Assembly: GCA_015069695.1 (NCBI GenBank)
Contig: JADCRZ010000043.1
Span: 1-51,637 of the forward strand
Reading direction: 5' to 3'
DNA: 51,637 nucleotides
Source of the DNA: Williamsia sp.
GTDB taxonomy: Bacteria; Bacteroidota; Bacteroidia; Chitinophagales; Chitinophagaceae
The position numbers and the translations under genes were made by a program. A model generated the notes under the pieces. The model saw nothing but the letters and a program-made list of their open reading frames with translations, was not told the DNA's origin and searched no databases. Shown in pieces: positions 1 to 9,518 of this stretch (positions are counted from its first letter, which is position 1; every line of letters begins with the position of its first letter).

Positions 1-2
1 AA

Positions 3-114
3 CAGCCTTGACTTTTTTGGTTCTTTTTGCGTCAAGGCAAAAAGAACACGGAGTCCCCGCTCAGCCTTGATTTTTTTGCTTCTTTTTGCGTCAAGGCAAA
101 AAGAAGACGGAGTC
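3..114. repeat. Two tandem copies of a ~59-bp hairpin-forming element
   Basis: Copy 1 starts at 3 and copy 2 at 62. Each has a 10-bp inverted repeat around an 8-nt loop: 20-29 pairs with 38-47, and 79-88 with 97-106. The outermost pair is G-C in copy 1 and C-G in copy 2, a compensatory change. The loop (31-37; 90-96) is also complementary to an upstream heptamer (6-12; 65-71), with one G-T wobble in copy 2. No T-tract follows either hairpin on either strand, so it is not a standard intrinsic terminator. It lies just downstream of the minus-strand gene ending at 115. It looks like a dispersed intergenic palindromic element, but no further copy was seen in this window. Confidence 0.75.
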
Positions 115-552
115 TCACAATATCAAATGCTCCTTGTTTAATATCTTTTCATTCGTCAGCTCTACAACCAATTGCACGCCCATGATGTGCTTGATGGAAG
201 CAATCAGGTCGCTGATGTCTTCGTCTTCGATGAGGTCCCCTTTGAGGAGCCACAGAAAATCGAGGTGGCGGAACTCGGGAAGGAGAAATTCTCCGTCGTG
301 CTGGTTGTTGTAGAGGTAATGGGTCAGGGAACTATGGGGTTCACAGTATTCATAAATCGGGAAATAGTATTTGCGTTGCCGCTTGGTAAGCTGGATCTCA
401 ATGTCATTGTTCATGCGGAAACGAAAGCGGAACAGGCGGTTGACCAGCCAGCAAAGCTGATAATCGTTGACCGGCGCCACAATGCCCAACAGACGTGCAT
501 TGTCGAAGAATTCACCGGTCATTTCTTCCATGTCGAGCTGGAATCTTTTCAT
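115..552 (-). CDS. IPExxxVDY-family protein
   Basis: Small, probably cytosolic protein of about 145 residues, resembling the uncharacterised IPExxxVDY family found across Bacteroidota. The family-like signature is near the N-terminus: a short hydrophobic segment, then a D-Y-x-L-x-W-L-x-N-R-L-F pattern. The C-terminus contains an acidic stretch followed by an I-x-x-I-M-G-V-Q-L-V-V-E segment. The open frame extends upstream to 627, but that start would overlap the preceding peptidase gene, and the extra 25 residues look unlike protein. I place the start at the methionine at 552 (MKRFQLD), leaving 55 nt after the peptidase gene, so the two may be co-transcribed. The biochemical role of the family is unknown to me. 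Confidence 0.7.
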   Translation of the reverse strand: MKRFQLDMEEMTGEFFDNARLLGIVAPVNDYQLCWLVNRLFRFRFRMNNDIEIQLTKRQRKYYFPIYEYCEPHSSLTHYLYNNQHDGEFLLPEFRHLDFLWLLKGDLIEDEDISDLIASIKHIMGVQLVVELTNEKILNKEHLIL

Positions 553-607
553 ACGGTGTTGGCTGTGTTTAGAAGGGACGGAATCGGGTGTTAACGGCCA
601 AAAATAA

Positions 608-2251
608 TTAAAATACAATATCAGCATCTACAATTTTATCCACCCGCATCACCTTTACTTTTACCTGATCTCCCTTCTTGAATTTGCTCAGTGCTTCCAT
701 GTAATTTTCTATAGAAGAAACCGGGTAATCGCCTAACTGGATCACAACATCGCCGGTCCGCAAACCTGCTTTTTGTGCCGGTCTTCCTTCACTCACACCA
801 TCAATCCGGACGCCTTTATTGACAAAGGTATAATCCGGCATGATTCCCATGGTTACACCAAAGCGCGCCGAGCCTGCCACCATCTGTTCCCTGGTCTTTG
901 TAAAAGCAAGCTTACCCCTTTTATCTGCAGCCTTTATAAGCGAGATAATATATTGCATGATCCGGTATTCACCGGTGTAGTTGATCTTATCAGGATCATC
1001 AGTAGGCTTGTGGTAATCGCTGTGCAAACCGGTAAAGAAGAATAACACAGGAATGTCTTTTCTGTAAAAAGAAGTATGATCGCTCGGGCCTGCGCCGCTG
1101 CTGTCGTATTTGTTGGTAAAAAAACGGTTGTCACCAACCGATTGAAAGATCTGGGGCCACAGGGGTGAAGTGCCATAGCCACCGATCGTTACCACTCCGT
1201 TCGGCTCGTTCAGGCGTCCGATCATATCCAGGTTGATCATGTAATTTACTTTCGACAGATCGATGCCGGGATGTTCTACAAAATACTTTGATCCAAACAA
1301 ACCCAGCTCTTCGCCTGAAAAAGCAATAAACAGGTAATTGTTGTTTTTAAACGGATCTTTTTTCAGGAGTCTTGCCAGCTCAATCAGGGCAGCCGTTCCG
1401 CTCGCATTGTCGTCGGCGCCGTTGTGGATAAGCGGTTCCTTGCTGGCCAGCAGCGAACCTCCATCTTCTCCCCTGCCCAGGTGGTCATAATGTGCTCCGA
1501 TAATGACCGTAGAAGCTGCGCGGTTGTTGATAAAACCAATTACATTGTGGCCTGTGCGCTTTACCTGCTGAAACCGGACGTCTGCACTGATTTCCAGGGT
1601 AGCGGTTTCATCTTTGAAATATTTTTTTGCCACCGGATTGTTTACATAAATCACCGGTATCGGCAGTCTGTCTGCTGCATCTTTCGGATCGTACTGCAGC
1701 TCTTCTGCCTTTTCATCGCTGTTGTATACGATCAACGCTGAAGCGCCCCGTTTTGCGCTGGTTTTTGCAGTGGCAACCAGGAACTGCGACAAACTGAAAT
1801 GCGGATTGGACTGTGCTGTTTGCAGGGTCTCTTTCAGGTCGGTAAACCAGGGTACGCGGGCTTCTTTCAGGGCAATGGAAGGGGCAGCCTGCAGGTGCAG
1901 TTCAGGTGAGGCAGGCAGTGGAAAAAACTGGCTCCGGGAGATGCTGTCGCCATTGATCACCAGGAAGCTCTGCTGATAGGATTTTCCTTCCAGCACTTCA
2001 AATGGCTGCGCGTAGCTGCCTCCTGCCTGCTCCGGTTGCAACCCGGCCTGTTGAAAACCCTTTTGTATATATGCCAGGGCCATTTCTTCCCCCTTTGTTC
2101 CTGTCCGGCGACCTTCCAGCTTGTCATCAGCCAGGTAGCTGACATGCTGCTTCAGGTTTTCTATTGTTTCCTTGTCGGCCTTCCTGAGCTTCTGGCCCAT
2201 AGCCGCTGTGCTAAATAAAAGGATCAAACCACAGATTCTTTGCGTACGCAT
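608..2251 (-). CDS. Exported M28-family metallopeptidase with C-terminal PDZ domain
   Basis: Predicted zinc aminopeptidase acting outside the cytoplasm. A signal peptide (about residues 1-19, ending MGQ) leads into a protease-associated-like insert and then the M28 catalytic core. The metal ligands can be followed in order: H in GAHYDH (about 253), D in NGADDN (about 280), the EE pair in SGEELG (about 313), D in NLDMIG (about 343) and H in SDYHKP (about 413). A PDZ domain occupies the last ~80 residues (GLRTGDVVIQLG region) and probably binds substrate termini or partners. At 547 residues it fits M28 proteins of the PA-M28-PDZ type. It is divergent from the SNF2 gene and heads a possible two-gene unit with the IPExxxVDY gene. 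Substrate specificity cannot be read from sequence. Confidence 0.88.
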   Translation of the reverse strand: MRTQRICGLILLFSTAAMGQKLRKADKETIENLKQHVSYLADDKLEGRRTGTKGEEMALAYIQKGFQQAGLQPEQAGGSYAQPFEVLEGKSYQQSFLVINGDSISRSQFFPLPASPELHLQAAPSIALKEARVPWFTDLKETLQTAQSNPHFSLSQFLVATAKTSAKRGASALIVYNSDEKAEELQYDPKDAADRLPIPVIYVNNPVAKKYFKDETATLEISADVRFQQVKRTGHNVIGFINNRAASTVIIGAHYDHLGRGEDGGSLLASKEPLIHNGADDNASGTAALIELARLLKKDPFKNNNYLFIAFSGEELGLFGSKYFVEHPGIDLSKVNYMINLDMIGRLNEPNGVVTIGGYGTSPLWPQIFQSVGDNRFFTNKYDSSGAGPSDHTSFYRKDIPVLFFFTGLHSDYHKPTDDPDKINYTGEYRIMQYIISLIKAADKRGKLAFTKTREQMVAGSARFGVTMGIMPDYTFVNKGVRIDGVSEGRPAQKAGLRTGDVVIQLGDYPVSSIENYMEALSKFKKGDQVKVKVMRVDKIVDADIVF

Positions 2252-2504
2252 AGGGGAATGATTGAACTGGAAACCCGTTCCAAAAGGGCGAGAATTAAAT
2301 GTAAGCGATTAGCCTGGACGGCAGTTTTTCACAGCTAAAATTAACATTTCCTACCCATCAAAGATCATGGACGAAAAAAAATAAACAGCTTAGATTTTTA
2401 CATTAGTTTTGAAGATTGTTCTTTTCTGACCCGCCCTTTCTCCGGATACTTTGCAGCGCAGGGTGCCGGTCAGTTCTCGACAAGCGGTTTAAATACTTTT
2501 ATAC

Positions 2505-5500
2505 ATGGCATTACCACATCTCATCAAATATGTTTATACAAACGGAACGGAAGAAGTAATACGGAGAGGAAAAAAAATTCACGCGATCGGTTATGTAGAA
2601 ATGGTTGAATATGATGAACTGCTGGGAGCAGTCACTTTTCGCGTGAAAGATGATAGCTATGCCATTTATTATAAAGTATATATCCAGAAATTCAATGATC
2701 TTAAAACGCTTTCGCTGCGCTGCAGCTGCCCTTATAATTTAAGCGATATATGCCGGCACGAAGCGGCAGCCCTGCTGCAGCTGCAGGAACTGTTGGATAA
2801 GAACATGTTGCGTGCCCAGGAAATCATCTACGACCAGCGCCATACAGTGGTAAAGATGAAGTTCCTGGATCTAAAGACCATTAAGCTGCTCTGCTCACAG
2901 CAAACCTTTTCTGCTGCCGAACTGTACCTGCGTACACAAAAAGCCCAGATCGAATCTGCAAAAAATGAAACCGTAAAAGCTTCGGTTGATCTGGACGGAC
3001 AAACCTACAAAGTACTCATCAGAAAAAACGAAGAGCGGAATTTCGATACCAGCTGTGAATATGAAGACACTTCGCATCCGCTTTGTCTTCCTAAAGTGAT
3101 CGTGATGCTGCAGCTGCTCAATGCTTACGGTCCGCATTATTTCGATACGATCCGCAACTGGGACAAAGAAAAAAACAAGCTGCTCGAAGCCTACGGCTAC
3201 TCGCTCAGTGATGACCTGAAAGGAAAATTTGAATTTACCTATAAGGAAGGCAAACCGTTCCTGCGCGTGCTGGATACTTCTATCAAACGCATCAATGTGC
3301 TGGCGGCGCCTGCCCCCAAACCGGTGGAAGCCAATTACCAGCTGCAGGCGGCAGAGCCCGAGCCGGATGGCCAAAGCATTTCACAACGGGTGGGTATTGT
3401 ATTCAATTTCAACCATGCAGCCTTCCCGGGTTTTACCATCGAGGCCGTGATGGCCGAGCCGGATGAAGAACAGAAAAAGTTTGTCAGCAAGGTAGAAAAA
3501 CTCGACCTGTCGAAATACATCAACACCGAAGTGCTGACCGATAGCGACAAGCTGCTGATACCGGCCCTGCGGCGGGTGCAGGAAACAGAAGTCAATAAAT
3601 ACATCAGCCGCAATTCGCCTTTTAGCGGCATCTGGGAAAATATCGTTCAACAGGAAAGCGATGAGCTTCCGGAAGAAACCAAGCTCCTGATCGTAGAATA
3701 TCTTCATCCCAAACTGGTGAAGCTGTTTGAAGACATTGCCACCAACCCGTTTGTATACTATCTTACCAACCACAAGTCTTTCAAGACCGATCACCTGAGT
3801 ACAGCCGGCATTGTGCCCGAAGGCATTACACCTTATTTCGACATCCGTTCTTCAGAAGAAGGATACAAGATCAGCTGTTTTGTAAAGATCAACGGACTGA
3901 ACCTTGAGGTGCACAACAATGAGTCAGAAAGCAGTCTGCTGTTCTTTTTTCATGAGAACCTTTATCTGTGGAAAGAAATAGAGGACGTGGGCATTGTAGG
4001 ACTTTTCAAGTCAGGCAGCATGACCATTCAAAAAGCAGACTGGCCCCAGCAGCTGCGGACTTTTGTGCTGCCCCTGACAAAGAAATACAAAGTTGATTTT
4101 GATCCCTCGCTCATCCGGGAAATCAGGGACAGCGAACCGGAGAAAAAATTGCTGCTGCAGGAAAAAGGCGATTACCTTATTTTCCAGCCCGTATTTTCAT
4201 ACAAAGGATTTGAAACGGCTGCTGACGACAAAGACCGGATGATTATACCGGATGAAGACAAGATCTTTGTTGTTCACCGCAACAAAGCCGTTGAGCAGAA
4301 GTTTATTTCACAGCTTCAATCGCTGCATTCCAATTTCATCATGCCGGAGGGTTCGGGTAACCTGATCCTCAAAGGTGCTGATGTATTGCGCAATAACTGG
4401 TTCTTCCTGTTCATCGATGCCATGAAAGACATGAAGGTGCCGGTGCTCGGTTTTGATGCGCTCCGGAATTTCCGGTTCAATACCGCCAAGCCGCAAACCA
4501 GGATCCATATCAGCAGCAATACGGATTGGTTTGATGCCCGGGTAGACATTACGTTCGGCGACCAGCAGGTAAATATTGCAGAAGTAAAAAGGGCACTTGC
4601 CAACAAACAGCAGTTTGTGCAGCTTCACGACGGCACCCTGGGTATTTTACCGGAAGAATGGATCAAAAAATATTCTCTCCTGTTCAGGGTCGGAGAAGGA
4701 AAAGCGAATGACCTGAAACTGTCTAAATACCATGTAAGCGTCATCGATGAACTGTACAGCAACCGGAACGAAGAAGAACTTTTTGTAAAGCTGGAAGAAA
4801 AATATGACCGGCTGCGCGATTTCAAAAATATACAGCATATAGATCCGCCGCCTTTTCTGCAACCTATTCTGCGCTCCTATCAGACGTTCGGATTTCAGTG
4901 GCTTAACTACCTGAGCGAAGTAAACTGGGGAGGCATCCTGGCCGATGACATGGGTTTGGGAAAAACCGTACAGGCCCTGTCTTTTTTGCAGCACTACAAG
5001 GATACACACGATACGCTGTATGCCCTGGTCGTTTGTCCGACCACGCTGATGTTTAACTGGGAAAATGAAATCAAAAAATTCACCCCCACACTTTCTTATG
5101 TGATCCATCACGGGGGCGACCGCACCCGGAACAAAGATGTTATTCATCAGTACAATGTGATCATTACCACTTATGGCACCCTGCGCAGCGACATCAAACT
5201 GCTGGCAGAGCAGGAATTTGATTATGTTGTGCTGGATGAATCGCAGGCCATCAAAAATCCGTCGAGCAAGGTAACCCGTGCGGCAGGGCTGCTGAAGGCC
5301 AAACACCGCCTTTGCATGAGTGGTACGCCGCTGCAAAACAATACCTTCGACATTTTTGCCCAGATGAATTTCCTGAACCCGGGTATGCTGGGCAGCCTGG
5401 AATTTTTCCGCCAGGAGTTTGCCGTTCCCATCGACAAGTTTGGAGAAGCCGACCGGAAAGACCATTTGCGCAAGCTGCTGTTTCCCTTTATCCTGCGCAG

Positions 5501-6257
5501 AACAAAAGAACAGGTGGCCAAAGACCTGCCGGAAAAAACCGAGACCATCCTGTTTTGCGAAATGGAAGACGAGCAACGCAAAATTTACGATACTTACCGC
5601 AACGAATACCGCGATAAAATACTGGGCGTGATCGACACGCAAGGCATCCAGAAATCGCAGCTAACCATTCTGCAAGGCCTGATGAAGCTGCGCCAGATCT
5701 GTGATTCGCCCCATATCTTAAACGAACCGGATCCCTATCCGAACCATTCCATCAAGCTGGAAGAGCTGGCCAGGGAAATCACGGAAAATATCAGCAACCA
5801 CAAAGCCCTCGTGTTTTCGCAGTTCCTAGGTATGCTGGCGCTGATCAAAGAAAGGCTGAACTCCCTGGATGTCAAGTTTGAATACTTCGATGGCAGCACG
5901 GCTGCACAGGACCGGGAAAAAGCAATTTCCAATTTTCAAAACCAGGAAGAATGCCGGGTGTTCTTGATCTCCCTGAAAGCCGGCGGGGTGGGTCTCAACT
6001 TAACAGCAGCCGATTACGTGTACATTGTAGACCCCTGGTGGAACCCGGCAGTAGAGCAGCAGGCCATTGACCGGACTCACCGCATCGGGCAAACAAAAAA
6101 TATTTTTGCCTACCGCATGATCTGCAAGGATACGATCGAAGACAAGATACTTCAGCTGCAGGACCGCAAACGCTCCCTGGCAAAAGACCTGATTTCAGAT
6201 GATGAAGGATTTGTAAAAAATCTGACAAAAGAGGATGTAGAGTACCTGTTCAGCTAA
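2505..6257 (+). CDS. SWIM zinc-finger SNF2-family helicase-like ATPase
   Basis: 1250-residue Swi2/Snf2-type ATPase, expected to translocate on double-stranded DNA and remodel protein-DNA contacts. The N-terminus has a SWIM zinc finger with ligands C73-x-C75-x7-C83-x-H85. A long, weakly conserved middle region (about 100-770) follows. The motor then shows motif I (LADDMGLGKT, K820), motif II in the variant DESQ (D911-E912), motif III (MSGTPLQN), and in the second RecA lobe motifs V and VI (KAGGVGLNLT and a QAIDRTHRIGQ stretch). The SWIM-SNF2 architecture is widespread in bacteria, but its cellular role is poorly defined; involvement in transcription or repair is inference. The gene appears monocistronic, between the divergent M28 gene and a barrel gene 165 nt downstream. 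All core motifs are intact. Confidence 0.9.
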   Translation: MALPHLIKYVYTNGTEEVIRRGKKIHAIGYVEMVEYDELLGAVTFRVKDDSYAIYYKVYIQKFNDLKTLSLRCSCPYNLSDICRHEAAALLQLQELLDKNMLRAQEIIYDQRHTVVKMKFLDLKTIKLLCSQQTFSAAELYLRTQKAQIESAKNETVKASVDLDGQTYKVLIRKNEERNFDTSCEYEDTSHPLCLPKVIVMLQLLNAYGPHYFDTIRNWDKEKNKLLEAYGYSLSDDLKGKFEFTYKEGKPFLRVLDTSIKRINVLAAPAPKPVEANYQLQAAEPEPDGQSISQRVGIVFNFNHAAFPGFTIEAVMAEPDEEQKKFVSKVEKLDLSKYINTEVLTDSDKLLIPALRRVQETEVNKYISRNSPFSGIWENIVQQESDELPEETKLLIVEYLHPKLVKLFEDIATNPFVYYLTNHKSFKTDHLSTAGIVPEGITPYFDIRSSEEGYKISCFVKINGLNLEVHNNESESSLLFFFHENLYLWKEIEDVGIVGLFKSGSMTIQKADWPQQLRTFVLPLTKKYKVDFDPSLIREIRDSEPEKKLLLQEKGDYLIFQPVFSYKGFETAADDKDRMIIPDEDKIFVVHRNKAVEQKFISQLQSLHSNFIMPEGSGNLILKGADVLRNNWFFLFIDAMKDMKVPVLGFDALRNFRFNTAKPQTRIHISSNTDWFDARVDITFGDQQVNIAEVKRALANKQQFVQLHDGTLGILPEEWIKKYSLLFRVGEGKANDLKLSKYHVSVIDELYSNRNEEELFVKLEEKYDRLRDFKNIQHIDPPPFLQPILRSYQTFGFQWLNYLSEVNWGGILADDMGLGKTVQALSFLQHYKDTHDTLYALVVCPTTLMFNWENEIKKFTPTLSYVIHHGGDRTRNKDVIHQYNVIITTYGTLRSDIKLLAEQEFDYVVLDESQAIKNPSSKVTRAAGLLKAKHRLCMSGTPLQNNTFDIFAQMNFLNPGMLGSLEFFRQEFAVPIDKFGEADRKDHLRKLLFPFILRRTKEQVAKDLPEKTETILFCEMEDEQRKIYDTYRNEYRDKILGVIDTQGIQKSQLTILQGLMKLRQICDSPHILNEPDPYPNHSIKLEELAREITENISNHKALVFSQFLGMLALIKERLNSLDVKFEYFDGSTAAQDREKAISNFQNQEECRVFLISLKAGGVGLNLTAADYVYIVDPWWNPAVEQQAIDRTHRIGQTKNIFAYRMICKDTIEDKILQLQDRKRSLAKDLISDDEGFVKNLTKEDVEYLFS

Positions 6258-6365
6258 GTTTTACCACACTTTCAGAAAATTATTATATGGGACCGTCCTG
6301 TTCCATGCAGGGATTTTATATCTATTTTTTCTTTCTCTAAAAAAAGTGGGTCCGGTCAGCACAAG

Positions 6366-6401
6366 TTTTGCAAAGCAAGAACATCTAACCCCCTATATTT
6401 T
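6366..6401 (+). promoter_or_regulatory. Candidate Bacteroidota-type promoter for the first beta-barrel gene
   Basis: A TTTTG at 6366-6370 is followed after 23 nt by TATATTTT at 6394-6401, matching the TAnnTTTG -7 consensus at 7 of 8 positions. The predicted transcription start would leave a leader of roughly 15-20 nt before the GTG at 6423. Match by eye only. Confidence 0.35.
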
Positions 6402-6422
6402 TAACTTTTTTATCTCGACAAA

Positions 6423-9400
6423 GTGAAAAAACTTCTACTCCTGGCTATAGCTATCGTATGGGCAGCCCTTTCTTTCGCACAAAGTAAAAATGGTATTGTA
6501 AAAGGTAGATTGGTTGATTCAGTCAACAAAGAATCACTGGCTGAAGCCAGCATTACACTAAAAAATCTGAAAGATTCCAGTTCTGCCGGTTTTGCTTTGG
6601 CGGATACCAAAGGAGCATTTGAGATAAGAGACCTGGACACCGGCACTTTCACCATGCAGGTTTCATTTAAAGGATTTGCCAAGGTAAGCCGGACTATTGC
6701 TATTTCAGCAGCAAAAAACCAGGTTGACCTGGGGAATATCGGTATGGACAAGGAAAGCACCTTGTTAAATGAAGTAATTGTAGAAGCTGCACCGATATCC
6801 GTAAAAAAGGATACGGTGGAGTTCAGGGCGAGCGCTTTCAAAACCGTTCCCAATGCAACTGCAGAAGATTTATTTAAGAAATTACCGGGCGTAGAAGTTG
6901 ACAAAGACGGCAACGTAAAAGCCCAGGGTGAAGACATCCAGAAAGTATATGTGGACGGCAAAGAATTTTTTGGTACCGATCCCAAACTGGCCACCAAAAA
7001 TATTACGGCCGATATGATCGAATCGGTACAGGTCTTTGATGACATGAGCGACCAGGCAAAATTCACCCGCATCGATGATGGCAGCCGCGCAAAAACCATC
7101 AACATCCGCCTGAAAAAAGACCAGCGCAAAGGATATTCAGTAAAGGCGATCGGCGGCTACGGCACAGACGACCGTTACCAGGCAAGCTTGAATGTTTTCA
7201 ACTTCAAAGGCGACCGCCGTTTGTCGATCATCGGTTCTTCCAACAACCTCAACAAATCCACGTTCAATTTCAATGACATCGTAAGTACCATGGGCGGCTT
7301 TGGCGCAACCGGTGGTGGCGGTGGCAACTTTGGTGGTGGAGGCGGTGGCTTCGGAGGAGGCGGTGGTGGTTTTGGCGGCGGCGGTGGCGGAAGAGGCGGT
7401 GGCGGCGGCGGTATGCGCGTCGGCGGCTTTGGCGGAGGCAGTGGTGGCAACGGTATCACCACCGCTACTTCTGTGGGATTGAACTATTCCAACAAGATCA
7501 GCAATAAGATTGATCTTACCGGCAGCTACTTCTTCTCCAATACCGAAACACATACACAGCAGATCACCGACCGGACAACCAGTTTCCAGAACGACTCTAC
7601 TGCTTTTAAACATTCAGAAAGCACTTCCAACAACAAAAACCAGAATCACCGGTTTAACCTGCGCCTTGAATACACGATCGATTCCATGAATTCGATCCTG
7701 TATACACCCAATGTGGTATTTCAGCATTCTAACCGGTACAGTTTTGATACTACCAATACCAACGTAACGGTTGGGGCAAAGAACTATCGTGCCGTAGCCG
7801 GAAAAACCATCAACCAGAACGAACGTGACGGTGTTAATATCAACAACAATTTCTTATACCGGCACAAATTCCATACGCCTGGACGCACACTTACGCTGGG
7901 ATGGAACAATTCTATCAACAACAGCGATGGCAACGGCTCCACACTTGCGCCCCTGTTGTATTATAATTCGGCTGGTTTAGTGGTCGGAAATCAAAACCAG
8001 AACCTGGTCAACAACCAGAAAACCCGCGCAAACAACAATATTGTCAGTGGTTCTTATACAGAGCCGATTGGCAGAAACAAATTGCTTGAATTGAATTACG
8101 CCTATACGAACAACCATAGCACGTCCGATCGTGATGCATTTAATTTTGATTCACTCACCGGCAAGTACACCGTGGTAAATGCAACCCAGACCAACTATTT
8201 CAAGAACGACTATATCAGTCATCGCTACGGTACAAATTTCCGTGTGCAAACAACCAAATACAGCTTCCAGCTGGGTGTGGGCGTGCAAACAGCTACGCAA
8301 ACCAATATGAACATCCGGCCGATTGGAGACAATGGATCAGACAAGGTTGCTCATACCAAACAAACCTTTACCAATTTCTTCCCTACTGCCAACTACACCT
8401 ATAATTTCAGCCGTACAAAAAATCTCCGTTTTTTCTACCGCGGACGTACCAACCAGCCGAGCGTATCCCAATTGCAGAATGCACCTGATGCAACCGATCC
8501 TACACAGATACGCAATGGTAATCCGAACTTGAAGCAAGAATTTACCAACAGTGCCAATCTGAACTATAGCTCCTTTAATCCGGTCAATTTCAGGTTTATC
8601 AATGCCAATATCAATTTTAGCCAAACCAACAACAAAATTGTTAACAGCATCGATAATGTACCGCTGGACGTATTGAAAAGCCTGGGCAGCACTGCAACTT
8701 ATTCAAATGGTATTCAGTACATCGTACCAATTAACATGAATGGTGCTTACAATGGCAATTCTTATATAACCCTGGGTATTCCCCTGAAGGGTAAGTTGAA
8801 AGGCACCGTGCTGAATTTCAACAACAACATCTCTTACAACCGCGATGCAAGCATGATCTACAAGCAAGCCAACTACACCAAAACATTCACAGTCAGCCAG
8901 TCTGCCGGCGGAAGCATGAACATCCAGGATAAGTTCAACCTGACCCTGACCGCCCGGCTTGCTTACAACAATGTGAGCTATAGCTATACCGCTCAGCAGG
9001 GCCAGAACACAAAATACTATACGCAAACTTATTCAACCGACGTAAACTATTATGTTCTCAAAACACTCATCCTCAAAACCAACTTCGACCTTGTTAAAAA
9101 CAATGGCTTGGGTGAAGGTTATAACGAAGCTATTCCCCTGTGGAATGCCAGCATTTCAAAGTTGCTGTTTAAAAAGAAACAGGGAGAGCTTGCTTTTTCT
9201 GTAAACGACATCCTCAACCAGAACAAAAGCATCGCCAGAGCCATTGGCGACAACTACACCGAAGATACCCGCACAGTGGTGCTGAAACGTTATTTCATGC
9301 TCACCTTTACCTACACGCTCAACCGGATGGGTAGCCAGCAAAGAGGTAATAACAACAACATGCAGCAGTTCCAGAGAAGAGAGGGTATGCCGGGAGATAT

Positions 9401-9455
9401 GAGAAGAATGATGAGAGGCGGCGGAGGCGGTGGCAATGATTTCAACCAGGAGTAA
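6423..9455 (+). CDS. Outer-membrane beta-barrel protein, TonB-receptor-like, with glycine-rich insert (paralogue 1)
   Basis: 1010-residue predicted outer-membrane protein starting with GTG at 6423. A signal peptide (about 1-20, ending SFAQ) precedes a carboxypeptidase-regulatory-like beta-sandwich (about 25-110), then a plug-like segment (about 140-240) containing ATAEDLFKKLPGVEVDKDG and IYVDGKEFFG-type motifs. The rest is a barrel rich in alternating aromatic and polar strands with repeated N-x-N turns. A very glycine-rich insert (about residues 296-343, DNA 7309-7453) sits between plug and barrel, and the C-terminus ends in a short Arg/Gly tail. The family resembles outer_membrane_beta-barrel / TonB-dependent-receptor-like proteins common in Chitinophagaceae; a specific substrate is not known. 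A paralogue follows 63 nt downstream, so co-transcription is likely. Confidence 0.85.
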   Translation: MKKLLLLAIAIVWAALSFAQSKNGIVKGRLVDSVNKESLAEASITLKNLKDSSSAGFALADTKGAFEIRDLDTGTFTMQVSFKGFAKVSRTIAISAAKNQVDLGNIGMDKESTLLNEVIVEAAPISVKKDTVEFRASAFKTVPNATAEDLFKKLPGVEVDKDGNVKAQGEDIQKVYVDGKEFFGTDPKLATKNITADMIESVQVFDDMSDQAKFTRIDDGSRAKTINIRLKKDQRKGYSVKAIGGYGTDDRYQASLNVFNFKGDRRLSIIGSSNNLNKSTFNFNDIVSTMGGFGATGGGGGNFGGGGGGFGGGGGGFGGGGGGRGGGGGGMRVGGFGGGSGGNGITTATSVGLNYSNKISNKIDLTGSYFFSNTETHTQQITDRTTSFQNDSTAFKHSESTSNNKNQNHRFNLRLEYTIDSMNSILYTPNVVFQHSNRYSFDTTNTNVTVGAKNYRAVAGKTINQNERDGVNINNNFLYRHKFHTPGRTLTLGWNNSINNSDGNGSTLAPLLYYNSAGLVVGNQNQNLVNNQKTRANNNIVSGSYTEPIGRNKLLELNYAYTNNHSTSDRDAFNFDSLTGKYTVVNATQTNYFKNDYISHRYGTNFRVQTTKYSFQLGVGVQTATQTNMNIRPIGDNGSDKVAHTKQTFTNFFPTANYTYNFSRTKNLRFFYRGRTNQPSVSQLQNAPDATDPTQIRNGNPNLKQEFTNSANLNYSSFNPVNFRFINANINFSQTNNKIVNSIDNVPLDVLKSLGSTATYSNGIQYIVPINMNGAYNGNSYITLGIPLKGKLKGTVLNFNNNISYNRDASMIYKQANYTKTFTVSQSAGGSMNIQDKFNLTLTARLAYNNVSYSYTAQQGQNTKYYTQTYSTDVNYYVLKTLILKTNFDLVKNNGLGEGYNEAIPLWNASISKLLFKKKQGELAFSVNDILNQNKSIARAIGDNYTEDTRTVVLKRYFMLTFTYTLNRMGSQQRGNNNNMQQFQRREGMPGDMRRMMRGGGGGGNDFNQE

Positions 9456-9518
9456 AAAGCTCTTGCAGAGATTTTATAAGCTTGCCCTTTCGTTATAAGC
9501 TCATCAAGTTTCAATAAC

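Noticed and set aside
3-110. Hairpins as intrinsic terminators of the IPExxxVDY gene
   Set aside because: No T-tract follows the stem on the minus strand; the structure is better described as a repeat element.
4647-5642. 331-residue antisense frame within the SNF2 gene
   Set aside because: It lies opposite the conserved helicase motifs and has no recognisable domain; it is a shadow of codon bias.
7175-7462. Polyproline antisense frame opposite the glycine-rich insert
   Set aside because: This is the direct reverse complement of GGN codons, not a gene.
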